Positions 8,850 through 17,284 of a stretch of 25,400 nucleotides of DNA are shown one piece after another. The translations under genes were made by a program, and so were the position numbers. The stretch comes from Geosiphon pyriformis (Eukaryota; Glomeromycota; Glomeromycetes; Archaeosporales; Geosiphonaceae). A model generated the notes under the pieces. The model was given only the letters and a program-made list of their open reading frames with translations, did no database searches and was not told the DNA's origin. The first letter of the stretch is position 1. Each line of letters opens with the position of its first letter. The stretch spans positions 1 through 25,400 of the forward strand of contig JAAOMT010000690.1 in assembly GCA_016748015.1 (NCBI GenBank), in the 5' to 3' direction.

Positions 8850-9195
8850 AAATATAAATGGACAGAAACCCAACAAAAAGCTTTTAATATTTTAAGAAGA
8901 AAGCTTATTCAAGTTCTAATACTGATCTATTCAGATCACAGCAAATCATTTATTATTACTACTAATGTATCTGGTTAAGCATTAGAAGCCATACTATCTT
9001 AAAAAAGACCAGATGGATGAGAACATCCAGTAGTATATGCCAGCCAAAGCTTGAGTTCAGCAAAAAAGAACTATAGAACACCAGCACTAGAACACTTAGT
9101 CATTTATTGGGCAGTTATTAAATAGAAAGAATATTTAAGCCAGAAGTTTGAAGTATATACTAATCACAAAGGATTGACATCAATTTAGAAACAAG
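8850..9195 (+). pseudogene. pol: RNase H domain, copy B
   Basis: WTETQQKAFNILRRKLI is followed by FIITTNVSG, where the family has TTDAS; the catalytic Asp codon at 8964-8966 is AAT. LSSAKKNYRTPALEHLVIYW and FEVYTNHKGL follow in the order usual for Ty3/Gypsy RNase H. Several TAA/TAG stops replace Gln. From 9196 to 9514 is a connecting stretch in which I recognise only Gln/Lys-rich sequence. Confidence 0.82.
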
Positions 9196-9514
9196 AATTT
9201 AGAAATAACTACCATGTCAGATGGAAAAGAAAATGGAAATGTTGACAGTTTGTTACAAATAAAACAAATTTAAGAATATTTTAAACTCCAAAAATATAAC
9301 AAAAGATGAATATACAAAAATATCAACAATTCCAACACTATAATAATACCCAGCAGTTCAAAAAAAAATTATTTCAAAAGAAACAAAACAGCATAAAACA
9401 ACAATCAAAATATTTTATTATTTATTAAAATATATTATATCAGAAAAACAGAAAAAATTTAAATCAACTATTCAGAATAATCATAGAACCAGAAAAAAAA
9501 CAATATTATACAAC

Positions 9515-10560
9515 ATATAGTTAGATCCAACAGCAGGACATTTTTATAAAGAAACAATCATAAAAAGAACCAGAAAAAAATATTATTGGCCATCAATATA
9601 TCTAGATATTATCTAATATGTTCAAAATTGTGATGCTTGTCAAAGAAGAGAAAGAACAAAACTTAGTAAACCACTAAAACCAATTAAAGTGGAACAACTA
9701 TTTGATCAAATTGGAATTGACTTAGTTGGATCATTAACAATAACCAGCAGAGGCAATTGTTATATAGTAGTGACAATAAACTATCTCACAAAATGGCTAA
9801 AGGCAAAAGCAATTCAAAAAGCAGATGCAGAATCTGTAGTTAAATTCATTTATTAAGATTTGATTTGTCAACATAGATGTCCAAAAAAATTATTATTAGA
9901 TTAAAAAACTCACTTTATAAACAGAACATTAATAAAATTAAGCCAAAGATTTGAAATTAAAAACTATTATTATTATCATATTATCTACAAACAAATGGTC
10001 TAATTAAAAAATTCAACAGAATATTGTATAAAGCAATTACCAAAATCACTCAAGAAAACCAAGATAAATAGAATTTGTTTATACCATCAGTATTATTTGC
10101 TTATTAGACAATAAAGCAAGATATCATACAAACAACATTATTTGAATTTGTTTATAGTAGAACAGCAACATTATTAGTTGAGATAAAAGTTAATACATAT
10201 CTAACTGAACCAATAACAGAAGCCAACTTCCAAAAAACATTGCTAAGAAAAACATATAAATTAATAGAAATATTGGAAAACAAAAGACAAAAAGCAGCTG
10301 ATAATATTCAAAGATTACAAAAAAAACAGAAAAAATGACATGATAACCAATTAACAAATAAACTAGTTAAATTCAGAATTAGAAACAAAGTACTTTTATA
10401 TCATACCAAAGTGGAGTGAAAAATTTGACTTCAAATAGAACAGACCATTTTATATAGAAGAAATTCTAAGAAATAGAGCATACAAATTAAGATAAAATAA
10501 CAAAATTTTAGTCAAAGCAGCATATAAAAATTGATTAAAACCATATTACAATATAGTATC
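9515..10560 (+). pseudogene. pol: Integrase, copy B
   Basis: The zinc-binding N-terminus shows DPTAGHFYKE, YYWPSIYLDII and NCDACQRR, with a TAA for Gln between them. The core shows FDQIGIDLVG with the first Asp intact, LLLD followed by TAA and THFINRTL around the second Asp, and IKKFNR where VEKFNR is expected. The catalytic Glu codon at 10006-10008 is thus AAA (Lys). The C-terminus carries the SH3-like tail (RIRNKVLLYHTK, RPFYIEEILRNRAYKLR, LKPYYN). No chromodomain is visible. Confidence 0.85.
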
Positions 10561-11387
10561 ATTATTTATTATTAATATTCTACAACTAAAAACACAATAA
10601 ATACTAGTTCAATCAGATGAAATTCCATGAAATTTAGAACTAATTATAATTATTAATACAAATATGTCAAAGTAATTAACCAAAATAATATAAAAAAAAC
10701 ACAATATACATAACAAAAGCAACAACAAAAAAATGGAAATCTCAGACCACATCTACTTAATAGCTTAATAATTATTTCAAGCTGTAAATCAATAACAATT
10801 AAATATGAAAATTGTTATCAACCACCAAACAATCTGCTATTAAAACACCAAAAAAAGAAAAAAAGCAAAAAATACATAATATTAGCAACTACTGAACTCA
10901 ACAAAACATTGGTCAGATAAAATAATAGAAAAAGTAAAAAATACTTTTAGAAAAATACTCATAATTATTCCAACAAAGAAGCTAACAAAAAAAGTTAAAA
11001 ATACTGAACAGAACAACTTCCAATACCATACTATTATTATTAGTTGCAACAAAAACTGAATATTTAAGAACTATATACTAATAAATTTAAAAGAATATTC
11101 TATCAAGAAATAATACAGCAAATTGAAGACTTTATTAGAAAAAAAACAAATTCATCACTTCATATTAAAACAATCTATTAGCTATACACCATATTTCAAA
11201 ATTATTCAGAAATATTACTACACCCAAAAATAGAAACAATAACCATTAACCAGTGAGGAAAAATGAACAACTCATAAATAAAAAACATAAGAACCAGAAT
11301 TGAACAAACAATATTAGAAAAAAAAGTAATAGAATTAATCCAAAATAAAGATTTTAATAAAGCTCAATATTAAAAAGAAGGAGATAA
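10561..11387 (+). pseudogene. Post-integrase coding region, copy B
   Basis: After a poorly conserved stretch (10561-11054, nothing recognised), one frame from about 11055 reads LYTNKFKRIFYQEIIQQIED, a stretch with LYTIFQNYSEILLHP, ETITINQ, a basic/acidic helix-like part and finally NKAQY*KEGDNI, broken only by stops where Gln, Trp or similar are expected. Copy C carries the same region (LYAEFQD, AILLNP, DIITINQFEKM). The conservation of frame between two decayed copies indicates real coding sequence, either a C-terminal extension of pol or a separate small ORF. Function unknown. Confidence 0.55.
11372..11387 (+). promoter_or_regulatory. Polypurine tract (PPT), copy B
   Basis: AAAAAGAAGGAGATAA lies directly before the 3' LTR start TATTAC at 11388. 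The same sequence on the minus strand precedes the LTR of copy C. It primes plus-strand DNA synthesis in LTR elements. Confidence 0.8.
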
Positions 11388-11498
11388 TATTACTTATAGA
11401 AAAGAGCACAAGAAAAATAATAAAAAAAACAGATGAAAAAAATAGACCAATAAGAAAATAGTTTTAAGCACATGAACATATTGCTGGTGAATTATGGC

Positions 11499-11595
11499 AT
11501 ATTGCTTAGCAATATAAGCAATATTAATGAATTATAACATATTGTTTAGCAATATAAGCAATGTCAATAAATTATGGCACATTGTTCAGCAATAT
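11499..11595 (+). repeat. U3 40-bp palindromic repeats, copy B
   Basis: ATATTGCTTAGCAATAT (11499), ATATTGTTTAGCAATAT (11539) and ACATTGTTCAGCAATAT (11579) lie in exact 40-bp register. They are the counterpart of the copy A array. Degenerate half units continue to about 11640. Confidence 0.8.
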
Positions 11596-11668
11596 AAATA
11601 ATCTAAACATTGCTTAAAAAATTATAGTATATTGCTCATGAATATGTAAGATTTTATAGAACATTAAT

Positions 11669-11681
11669 TATGTATATATAG
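11669..11681 (+). promoter_or_regulatory. LTR TATA box, copy B
   Basis: TTATGTATATATAG, the forward version of the conserved box in the other LTRs, downstream of the repeat array. Confidence 0.65.
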
Positions 11682-11860
11682 CAAGAATGTTAGAAGCAAA
11701 AAAAACAGAATTCATAACTAAAACACACAATTAGAATTCCTGGTTAAGAAATACAGTTAAAAACAGTTTAAAATTTACATTACATATTAATAAATTATCA
11801 ATTACCACTTGAATCCATGTTATTATCACTTGATTAAAGAATATTAAATCATTTCTATTC

Positions 11861-11881
11861 TATCAACACTTTATGTTGATA
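11861..11881 (+). other. Conserved LTR hairpin, copy B
   Basis: TATCAACA pairs perfectly with TGTTGATA around a five-base loop. It is at the position of the second hairpin in the LTRs of copies A and C. Confidence 0.65.
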
Positions 11882-12584
11882 AAATTTAATACTTAATCAT
11901 ATTGAAACAATAGCTCTTGATCATGGTGTTATAGATAATTATTTGGGGTTTGGAAACAAATAACAAATCTATAACTTGGTGCTCAATTGATATAATGGGA
12001 TTGGTTTTTGAAAATTTTGGTTGAGTTTTTTATATAATGAACAGAGATTTAAGTATTGTTTTATCTGTAGTTTTCCAGAATTGCAATTCCATTAAATTTC
12101 TTTTTCAGTTTGGTGGTCAGCAATCCTCTGGTAAGTAATCCTTAAATCTAAGTGTCTACTCTTTTGCAGAGATTTTTTATCAAACAATCCTTGATGTTAA
12201 TAACTCAGTGCTTTAATTTTTTAATTAATTAGTAAATCCACAATAAAACAAAAGAAAAAAAAAGAAATAAAAGAAATAATAAAAATAATGAAAAAAGAAA
12301 TAAAAAGATAAGTCAAGACAAGAAAAAATTAATATCCTGTCAATAGTTGTGATTAAAAACTATTGGTTTAAGGTGGTTAAGTATTGGCAATTATCAATAT
12401 AAGTTTATTAATAGCACAAAGATAGATTATGATAATAACAAATATTTTATTAATATTTAATGTTTTCACTTTAAGTTATAGAATATTATCATATAAAAAG
12501 ATGAGTATAGGATTAAAACTAGAGATTCTAAAACTAAGAACTCTTATTCTAAGAATTCTTTTTTTTCTACTTTTAATACTACTG

Positions 12585-12598
12585 TTATATATACATAA
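12585..12598 (-). promoter_or_regulatory. LTR TATA box, copy C 3' LTR
   Basis: TTATATATACATAA on the plus strand, the conserved LTR box with one change at its first base. Confidence 0.6.
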
Positions 12599-12605
12599 AT
12601 TTTTC

Positions 12606-12748
12606 TATACAAAATTCCTTAAATTCCTTAATTCTCTTAGCCAAAAATCTTGGAATTCCTTAAAAAAAATCCTGCAATTCTGAAATCCTGCAATTTCTTA
12701 TACTAGAATTTTGTAATTCTGGAATCCTGAAAAAAATTCTGAAATTCT
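12606..12748 (-). repeat. U3 degenerate repeats, copy C 3' LTR
   Basis: Irregular tandem copies of a unit like ATCCTGCAATTCTGGAAT occupy the place where A and B have the 40-bp palindromic repeats. No ATTGCTNAGCAAT core is present. Confidence 0.65.
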
Positions 12749-12818
12749 ATTTTTACTGCATCTTATTCTAATTGGCTAATTTGTATTAATATATAATACT
12801 TATATTCTATAAGTAATA

Positions 12819-12833
12819 TTATCTCCTTCTTTT
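12819..12833 (-). promoter_or_regulatory. Polypurine tract, copy C
   Basis: The minus strand reads AAAAGAAGGAGATAA immediately before the LTR, matching copy B. Confidence 0.8.
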
Positions 12834-12837
12834 AATA

Positions 12838-13620
12838 TTGAGCTTCATCAAAATTTTCTATATCTTCTAACTTTTTTTTTTGATTAACTTCTGAACTTCT
12901 TTTTTGAGAATTATTTAAGCTATTTTGATCTGTAATTTTTCAAATTAGGTATTGGTCATTTTTTCGAATTGGTTGATGGTAATTATATCTATTGCTGGAT
13001 TAAGTAATATTGCTGTTCAATCTTGAAATTCTGCATATAGCTAATATATGGCTTGTGCTTGTGTAAACAAATTGTTTTTTTTTCACAAATTGTTTTAATT
13101 GTTATAGTATTGTTATGTTGAATAACTGTTTTGTTTTGTTAGTATATAAATTTTGAATATTTAGGTTTTATTCCAAATAATAATAACAAAAGTTTTTTAG
13201 AAATTGTTGTTTCTACCAACTCCAAGTTTTTTTTGTCAATTCTTAATATAGTACTGTTGTTTTTGGTATTTCTATTGACAACTTTACTTTTGCTATTATC
13301 TTGTTTATGGTGTTTTCTGGTTTTTCATATGTCTTTTATTGGGGTTTTTTTTTATTATCTCTGTACTGAATGGTTTGTTAATTAATTGTAATTTCCATGT
13401 TTTGTTGTTGGATCAGTTAAAATAATTGCTGTATAAGTAAGTAAATGTCATTGGTAATTTCTATCTTTATTATTGCTTTTGTTATATCTACCATATTTTT
13501 ATATACTATTCTGTTTAATTAAGTTGTTGTGTTTGTATTAATGACTATAATTGGTTCCAGATTTCATAAGATCTTATCTGGTTGGATTAGTATCTGTTGT
13601 ACTCTTAGTTGTGGAATATT
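12838..13620 (-). pseudogene. Post-integrase coding region, copy C
   Basis: One minus-strand frame at about 13085-12880 reads NNLFTQAQAIY*LYAEFQD*, AILLNPAIDIITINQFEKM and a Lys-rich helix-like tail, ending at GCTCAATAT beside the PPT. Stops stand where copy B or the context suggests Gln or Trp. The stretch 13100-13620 is low-complexity and I recognise nothing in it. See the copy B counterpart for interpretation. Confidence 0.55.
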
Positions 13621-14720
13621 ACTGGTGAATAATAATGCTGTATTGTAATATGGCTTCAGTCAATCTTTATGTGCTGCTTTAACTAAGATTTTGTTATCTT
13701 ATCTTAGTTTATATGTTTTATTTCTTAGAATTTCTTCTATGTAAAATGGTCTGTTCTATTTGAAGTCAAATTTTTCACTCCATTGTTTTTCCATTTTGGT
13801 ATGATATAAGAGTATTTTGTTTCTAATTCTGAATTTAACTGGTTTATTTGTTAATTAGTTATTATGTCGTTTTTTCTGTTTTTTTTGTAATCTTTAAATA
13901 TTATCAGCTGCTTTTTGTTTTTTGTTTTCCAATGTTTCTATTAGTTTATATGTTTTTCTTAACAATGTTTTTTGGAAGTTGGCTTTTGTTATTGGTTCAG
14001 TTGGATATGTATTAACTTTTATCTCAACTAATAATGTTGCTGTTCTACTATAAACAAGTTTAAATGATGTTGCTTGTGTGGTATCTTGCTTTATTGTCTG
14101 ATAAGCAAATAATATTAATGATATAAACAAATTCTATTTGTCTTAGTTTGCTTGAGTGATTTTGGTAATTGCTTCACACAATGTTCTGTTGAATTTTTTA
14201 ATTAAATTATTTGTTTGTGGATAATATAATGATAATAATAGTTTCTTGATTTCAAATTTTTGGCTTAATTTTATTAATGTTCTGTTTACAAAGTGAGTTT
14301 TTTAATCTGATAATAATTTTTTTGGACATTTATGTTGACAAATTAATCTTGATAAATAAATTTAACTACAGATTCTGCATCTGCTTTTTGAATTGCTTTT
14401 GTCTCTAGCCATTTTGTGAGATAGTTTATTGCTACTGCTATATAACAATTGCCATTGCTGGTTATTGTTAATAGTCCAACTAAGTCAATTCCAATTTGAT
14501 CAAATAGTTGTTCCACTTTAATTGGTTTTAGTGGTTTATTGAGTTTTGTTCCTTCTTTTCTCTGATAAGCATCACAATTTTAAACATATTAGATAATATC
14601 TAGATATATTGATGGCCAATAATATTTTTTTCTGGTTTTTTCTATGATTTTTTCTTTATAAAAATGTTCTGCTGTTGGATCTAAATACATGTTGTATAAT
14701 ATTGTTTTTTTTTTTGGTTT
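13620..14720 (-). pseudogene. pol: Integrase, copy C
   Basis: Reading minus from 14720: DPTAEHFYKE, YYWPSIYLDII, NCDAYQRK (the second Cys of the HHCC site is Tyr), FDQIGIDLVG (first Asp intact), then a frameshift region. IKKFNR at 14191-14202 has Lys for the catalytic Glu (codon 14197-14199). The SH3-like tail (RPFYIEEILRN, LKPYYN) follows at 13620-13860. A 60-base stretch around IKVEQLFDQIGIDLVG is identical in copy B. An open piece at 13894-14130 covers the end of the core. Confidence 0.83.
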
Positions 14721-14999
14721 TATAATTATTCTGAATAATTGATTTATATAATATATTTTAGTAAATAATAAAATATTTTGATTGTTGTTTTATGCTGTTT
14801 TGTTTCTTTTGAGATAATTTTTTCTTAAACTGTTAAGTATTAATATAATGTTAGAATTGTAAATATTTTTGTGTGTTTATTTTTTGTTATATTTTTGGGT
14901 TAAAATGTTCTTAGATTTGTTTTATTTATAATAAACTATTAGCATTTTTGTTTTTTGTTTTTTTTTAATATGTATAGTATAATTAAATAGTAATAATAC

Positions 15000-15330
15000 T
15001 AATTTCTATCTTGCATAGCAGTTATCTGTGAATTCTTGTTTCTGGATTGGTGTCAATCTTTTGTAATTAGTATACACATCAAACTTTTGATTCAAGTATT
15101 TTTTTTATTTGATAACAGCCCAATAGATAGCCAAATATTTTAGTGCTAAAGTTTCATAATTTTTTTCTGCTGAACTTAAGCTTTGGTTGGTATATATTAC
15201 TGAGTATTTGTTTTTATCTGGTCTTTTTTGAGACAATACAGCTTTCAATACTTGACTTGATGCATTGGTGGTAATAATAAATGGTTTACTATGATTCAAA
15301 TAGATCAATACTGGAGCTTAAATAAGCTTT
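15000..15330 (-). pseudogene. pol: RNase H domain, copy C
   Basis: The open stretch 15308-15105 reads FIITTNASSQVLKAVLSQKRPDKNKY and LSSAEKNYETLALKYLAIYWA. TTNAS replaces TTDAS (codon 15264-15266), the same catalytic loss as in copy B. The LSSAEKNY Glu is kept. Confidence 0.83.
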
Positions 15331-15389
15331 CTTCTTAAAATATCAAAAGTTTTTTGTTGGGTTTTCATCTATTTGTATTTCACATTTTT

Positions 15390-16210
15390 GGCTTGGAGCT
15401 AATAAAGTGGTTGAGCCAGTTTAGAGAAGTTTTGGATAAAATGGCAATAGTATTCAGCAAATTTCAAAAATGCTCTTAATTTTGTGAGATTTATTGGTAT
15501 TGGAAAGTTCTTAACAATTTTAATCTTGTTTGGATCTGTTTTAATGTCATTTTTATTTATGATATGTCCCAAAAATTTCAGTTCTGTTTTGCCAAAAAAA
15601 CATTTGTTTGCATTTAGTATTAACTTAGCTTTCCTTAATCTTTCAAACACTTGTTAAAGATAATAGAAATAATTATTAGATATTCTGGAAAACACATTAA
15701 TATTATCTATATAGACTATTACTGATTTCTATAGTAATTCAGTATACATAATTTTTATAAGCTATTGATAAGTTACTGGCATATTCATTAAGCCAAATGG
15801 CATAATATTGAATTCAAAATTCTTTTCTTGTATAGTAAATGCTGTTTTCTCTTTGTTAGCTGAATTTATGGCTACTTATTAGTAACCACTATCTATATCT
15901 AATATAAAGAACCATTTTTTTTCTTCAAAAGCATTGAATAATTTTTGGATTCATGGAGTTGGATAACTATTTTCACAAGTAATGCTGTTAAGTTTTTTAT
16001 AATCTACACAAAAGTGGATCTTTTCATTTTTCTTCTAAACTAGTATTATTGGTAATAATCATGAACTTATTGATAATTAAATTAATCTGTTGTTTAATAT
16101 TCTGTTGATTTTTTGTTAGATAATTTTATGGCTAACTGTTAGTATTCAGTATGCTTATTGTTTGATTGGCATAGTATTTCCAGTTTTAATTTGATGTTAG
16201 ATTATATTAG
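15390..16210 (-). pseudogene. pol: Reverse transcriptase, copy C
   Basis: It has HFCVDYKKLN in the fingers and ILDIDSGY followed by two stops (Trp and Gln expected) for the first catalytic motif, whose Asp is kept at 15897-15899. FEFNIMPFGLMNMPVTYQ follows. The active-site box reads VYIDN (YIDN at 15702-15713) with the second Asp changed to Asn as in copy B. The thumb/connection is open for 83 residues at 15650-15399 (FFGKTELKFLGHIINKND, LRAFLKFAEYYCHFIQNF). Confidence 0.88.
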
Positions 16211-16424
16211 TTCTGTTAAATTTATTTTCACTCACAAAAATATTGGTAAAATTATTGAGTAATATTTTGAGCTTTATGTGTTAAAATGGGTCTAAGTTTC
16301 CCAAATTTATTTGGTCTAATTGTTCTGGTTAGAGCAAATAACATTCTTCACATTTGTATATGGTTTGTCCTGTAATATCTACATATCTACACAGTTGTGG
16401 AAAATCTGAAATAGTACTTGGTAG
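16211..16424 (-). pseudogene. pol: Fragment of pre-RT region abutting the LTR, copy C
   Basis: The frame begins right at the LTR end with LPSTISDFPQLCRYVDITGQ, equivalent to IPDFSQLYKYINI in copy B, and continues through EECYLL and EQLDQINLGNL. Everything upstream in the family polyprotein is missing. Confidence 0.8.
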
Positions 16425-17007
16425 TATTACAGGTGATTATTTGGGATCTCAAATCAAATAACAAATCTGTAACTTGGTGCTTAATAGCTAATATGATTGA
16501 TATTATTTGAAGGTTTTGGTTGAATCTTTTGTATAATGAACAGAGATTCAAGTGTTGTTTTATTTGTCACTTCTCAGAATCACAATTCTGTCAAATTTTT
16601 TTTTCAGCATAATAGTCAGTAATCTTTCTGGTAAGCTATCCTCAATTTTTGAGTGTTCTACTCTTATTCTTGTGTCTTTTATCAGTTACTTTGATGTCAA
16701 TAATTCTATGTATTTAATCTTTAATCAATTAGTAAATAATAATAAAACAAAAAAAAATAAAAAAAATAAAAAAAATAAAGAAATAAACCAAGACAAAAAA
16801 GAGTTAATATTCTGTTAATAGTTATGATCAAGAGCTATTGGTCTAGTGTAGTTAAGTATCAATTACTATTAACATGAAATGTTAATAGCAAACAGTAGAT
16901 TATGATTAAAATAAATATTTTTATTAATATAAAATGTTAAAACTTGGTGGTTCTAAACTAAAAATTCTAGCTAAAAAATTCTGTTCTTTCTGTTTTTAAT
17001 ACTACTG

Positions 17008-17021
17008 CTATATATACATAA
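17008..17021 (-). promoter_or_regulatory. LTR TATA box, copy C 5' LTR
   Basis: CTATATATACATAA on the plus strand, identical to copy A over these 14 bases. Confidence 0.65.
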
Positions 17022-17034
17022 ATTTTGTTATATG

Positions 17035-17168
17035 AGATTCTTTGAATTTCTGGAATCCTGTAATTTCTCAAGAAGAATCCTGCAATTTTGGAATCCTGCA
17101 ATTCTTTATACTAAAATTCTGTAATTCTGGAATCTTGTGATTTCTTTGAGAGGAATTCTGGAATTTCA
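17035..17168 (-). repeat. U3 degenerate repeats, copy C 5' LTR
   Basis: Repeated TGGAATCCTGCAATTTCT-like units, matching the 3' LTR array and unlike the palindromic array of A and B. Confidence 0.65.
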
Positions 17169-17284
17169 CTTTTATTGTATTTTATTCTAATTGGCTAATT
17201 TATGTACTAATATATAATTCCTATATTCTATGAGTAACAATATAACTGGCTATTTGGCCAATTAAAACTATACTATACAGTTAT

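Larger units (their letters stand above)
6022..11924 (+). mobile_element. Ty3/Gypsy LTR retrotransposon, copy B (5' part absent from window)
   Basis: Same family as A, opposite strand. The first bases after copy A's LTR already encode the post-protease linker (KAYQVLWANTNHNEL, with TGA where Trp precedes it), so B lacks its 5' LTR, PBS, gag and protease here. It continues in canonical order to a polypurine tract and 3' LTR. Stops and frameshifts are dense, and the coding strand is very A-rich, so it is older than A. The LTR is cut at 11924, next to copy C. Confidence 0.88.
11388..11924 (+). repeat. Truncated 3' LTR of copy B
   Basis: It starts TATTACTTATAG, a decayed TGTTAC end, and contains three palindromic repeat units 40 bp apart (11499-11515, 11539-11555, 11579-11595), a TATA box, and hairpin TATCAACA/TGTTGATA. 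It matches other copies up to AATAGCTCTTGATCAT and stops in the loop of the next hairpin, two bases before copy C begins. The U5 end is missing. Confidence 0.8.
11927..12818 (-). repeat. 3' LTR of copy C (892 bp)
   Basis: It runs from TGTTATAGATAATT to ...TATAAGTAATA, next to the PPT. It aligns along its length with 16425-17239 but with many differences, including longer A-rich runs near 12240-12310, so the element is old. It has the U5 hairpin TTATTTG/CAAATAA (11939/11957) and hairpin AATAGTT/AACTATT (12342/12358). The hydrophobic open stretch at 12429-12683 is chance. Confidence 0.85.
11927..17239 (-). mobile_element. Ty3/Gypsy LTR retrotransposon, copy C (internally deleted)
   Basis: Two LTRs in the same orientation flank an internal part that runs (minus strand) from the pre-RT region through RT, RNase H, integrase, the post-integrase region and the PPT. 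Gag, protease, cysteine cluster, dUTPase and PBS are all absent: the LTR end at 16425 joins directly to sequence equivalent to about 7815 in copy B. The outer flanks (CATGG left, ATATA right) do not form a target-site duplication. The connecting stretch 14721-15000 holds nothing I recognise. Confidence 0.82.
16425..17239 (-). repeat. Right-hand (5') LTR of copy C (815 bp)
   Basis: It runs from TATTACAGGTGATTATTTGG to ...TATGAGTAACA, and its outer GTAACA end is undamaged. It has U5 hairpin TTATTTG/CAAATAA (16437/16455), hairpin AATAGTT/AGCTATT (16817/16833) and a perfect 10-bp hairpin CTATTAACAT-GAA-ATGTTAATAG (16866-16888). No PBS follows its inner end, which is abnormal for a 5' LTR; it could alternatively be a solo LTR. 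Confidence 0.83.

Noticed and set aside
10360-10640. Chromodomain after integrase
   Set aside because: Only the SH3-like integrase tail is visible; no chromodomain aromatic pattern follows.
12429-12683. 84-codon hydrophobic ORF
   Set aside because: It lies wholly inside copy C's LTR across U3, TATA box and repeats, and is not open in the sister LTR.
7813-16424. A recent large inverted duplication of B and C
   Set aside because: Integrase segments are very similar, but the post-integrase regions and LTR U3 modules differ strongly, and the two have different LTR subtypes, so they look like separate family copies.
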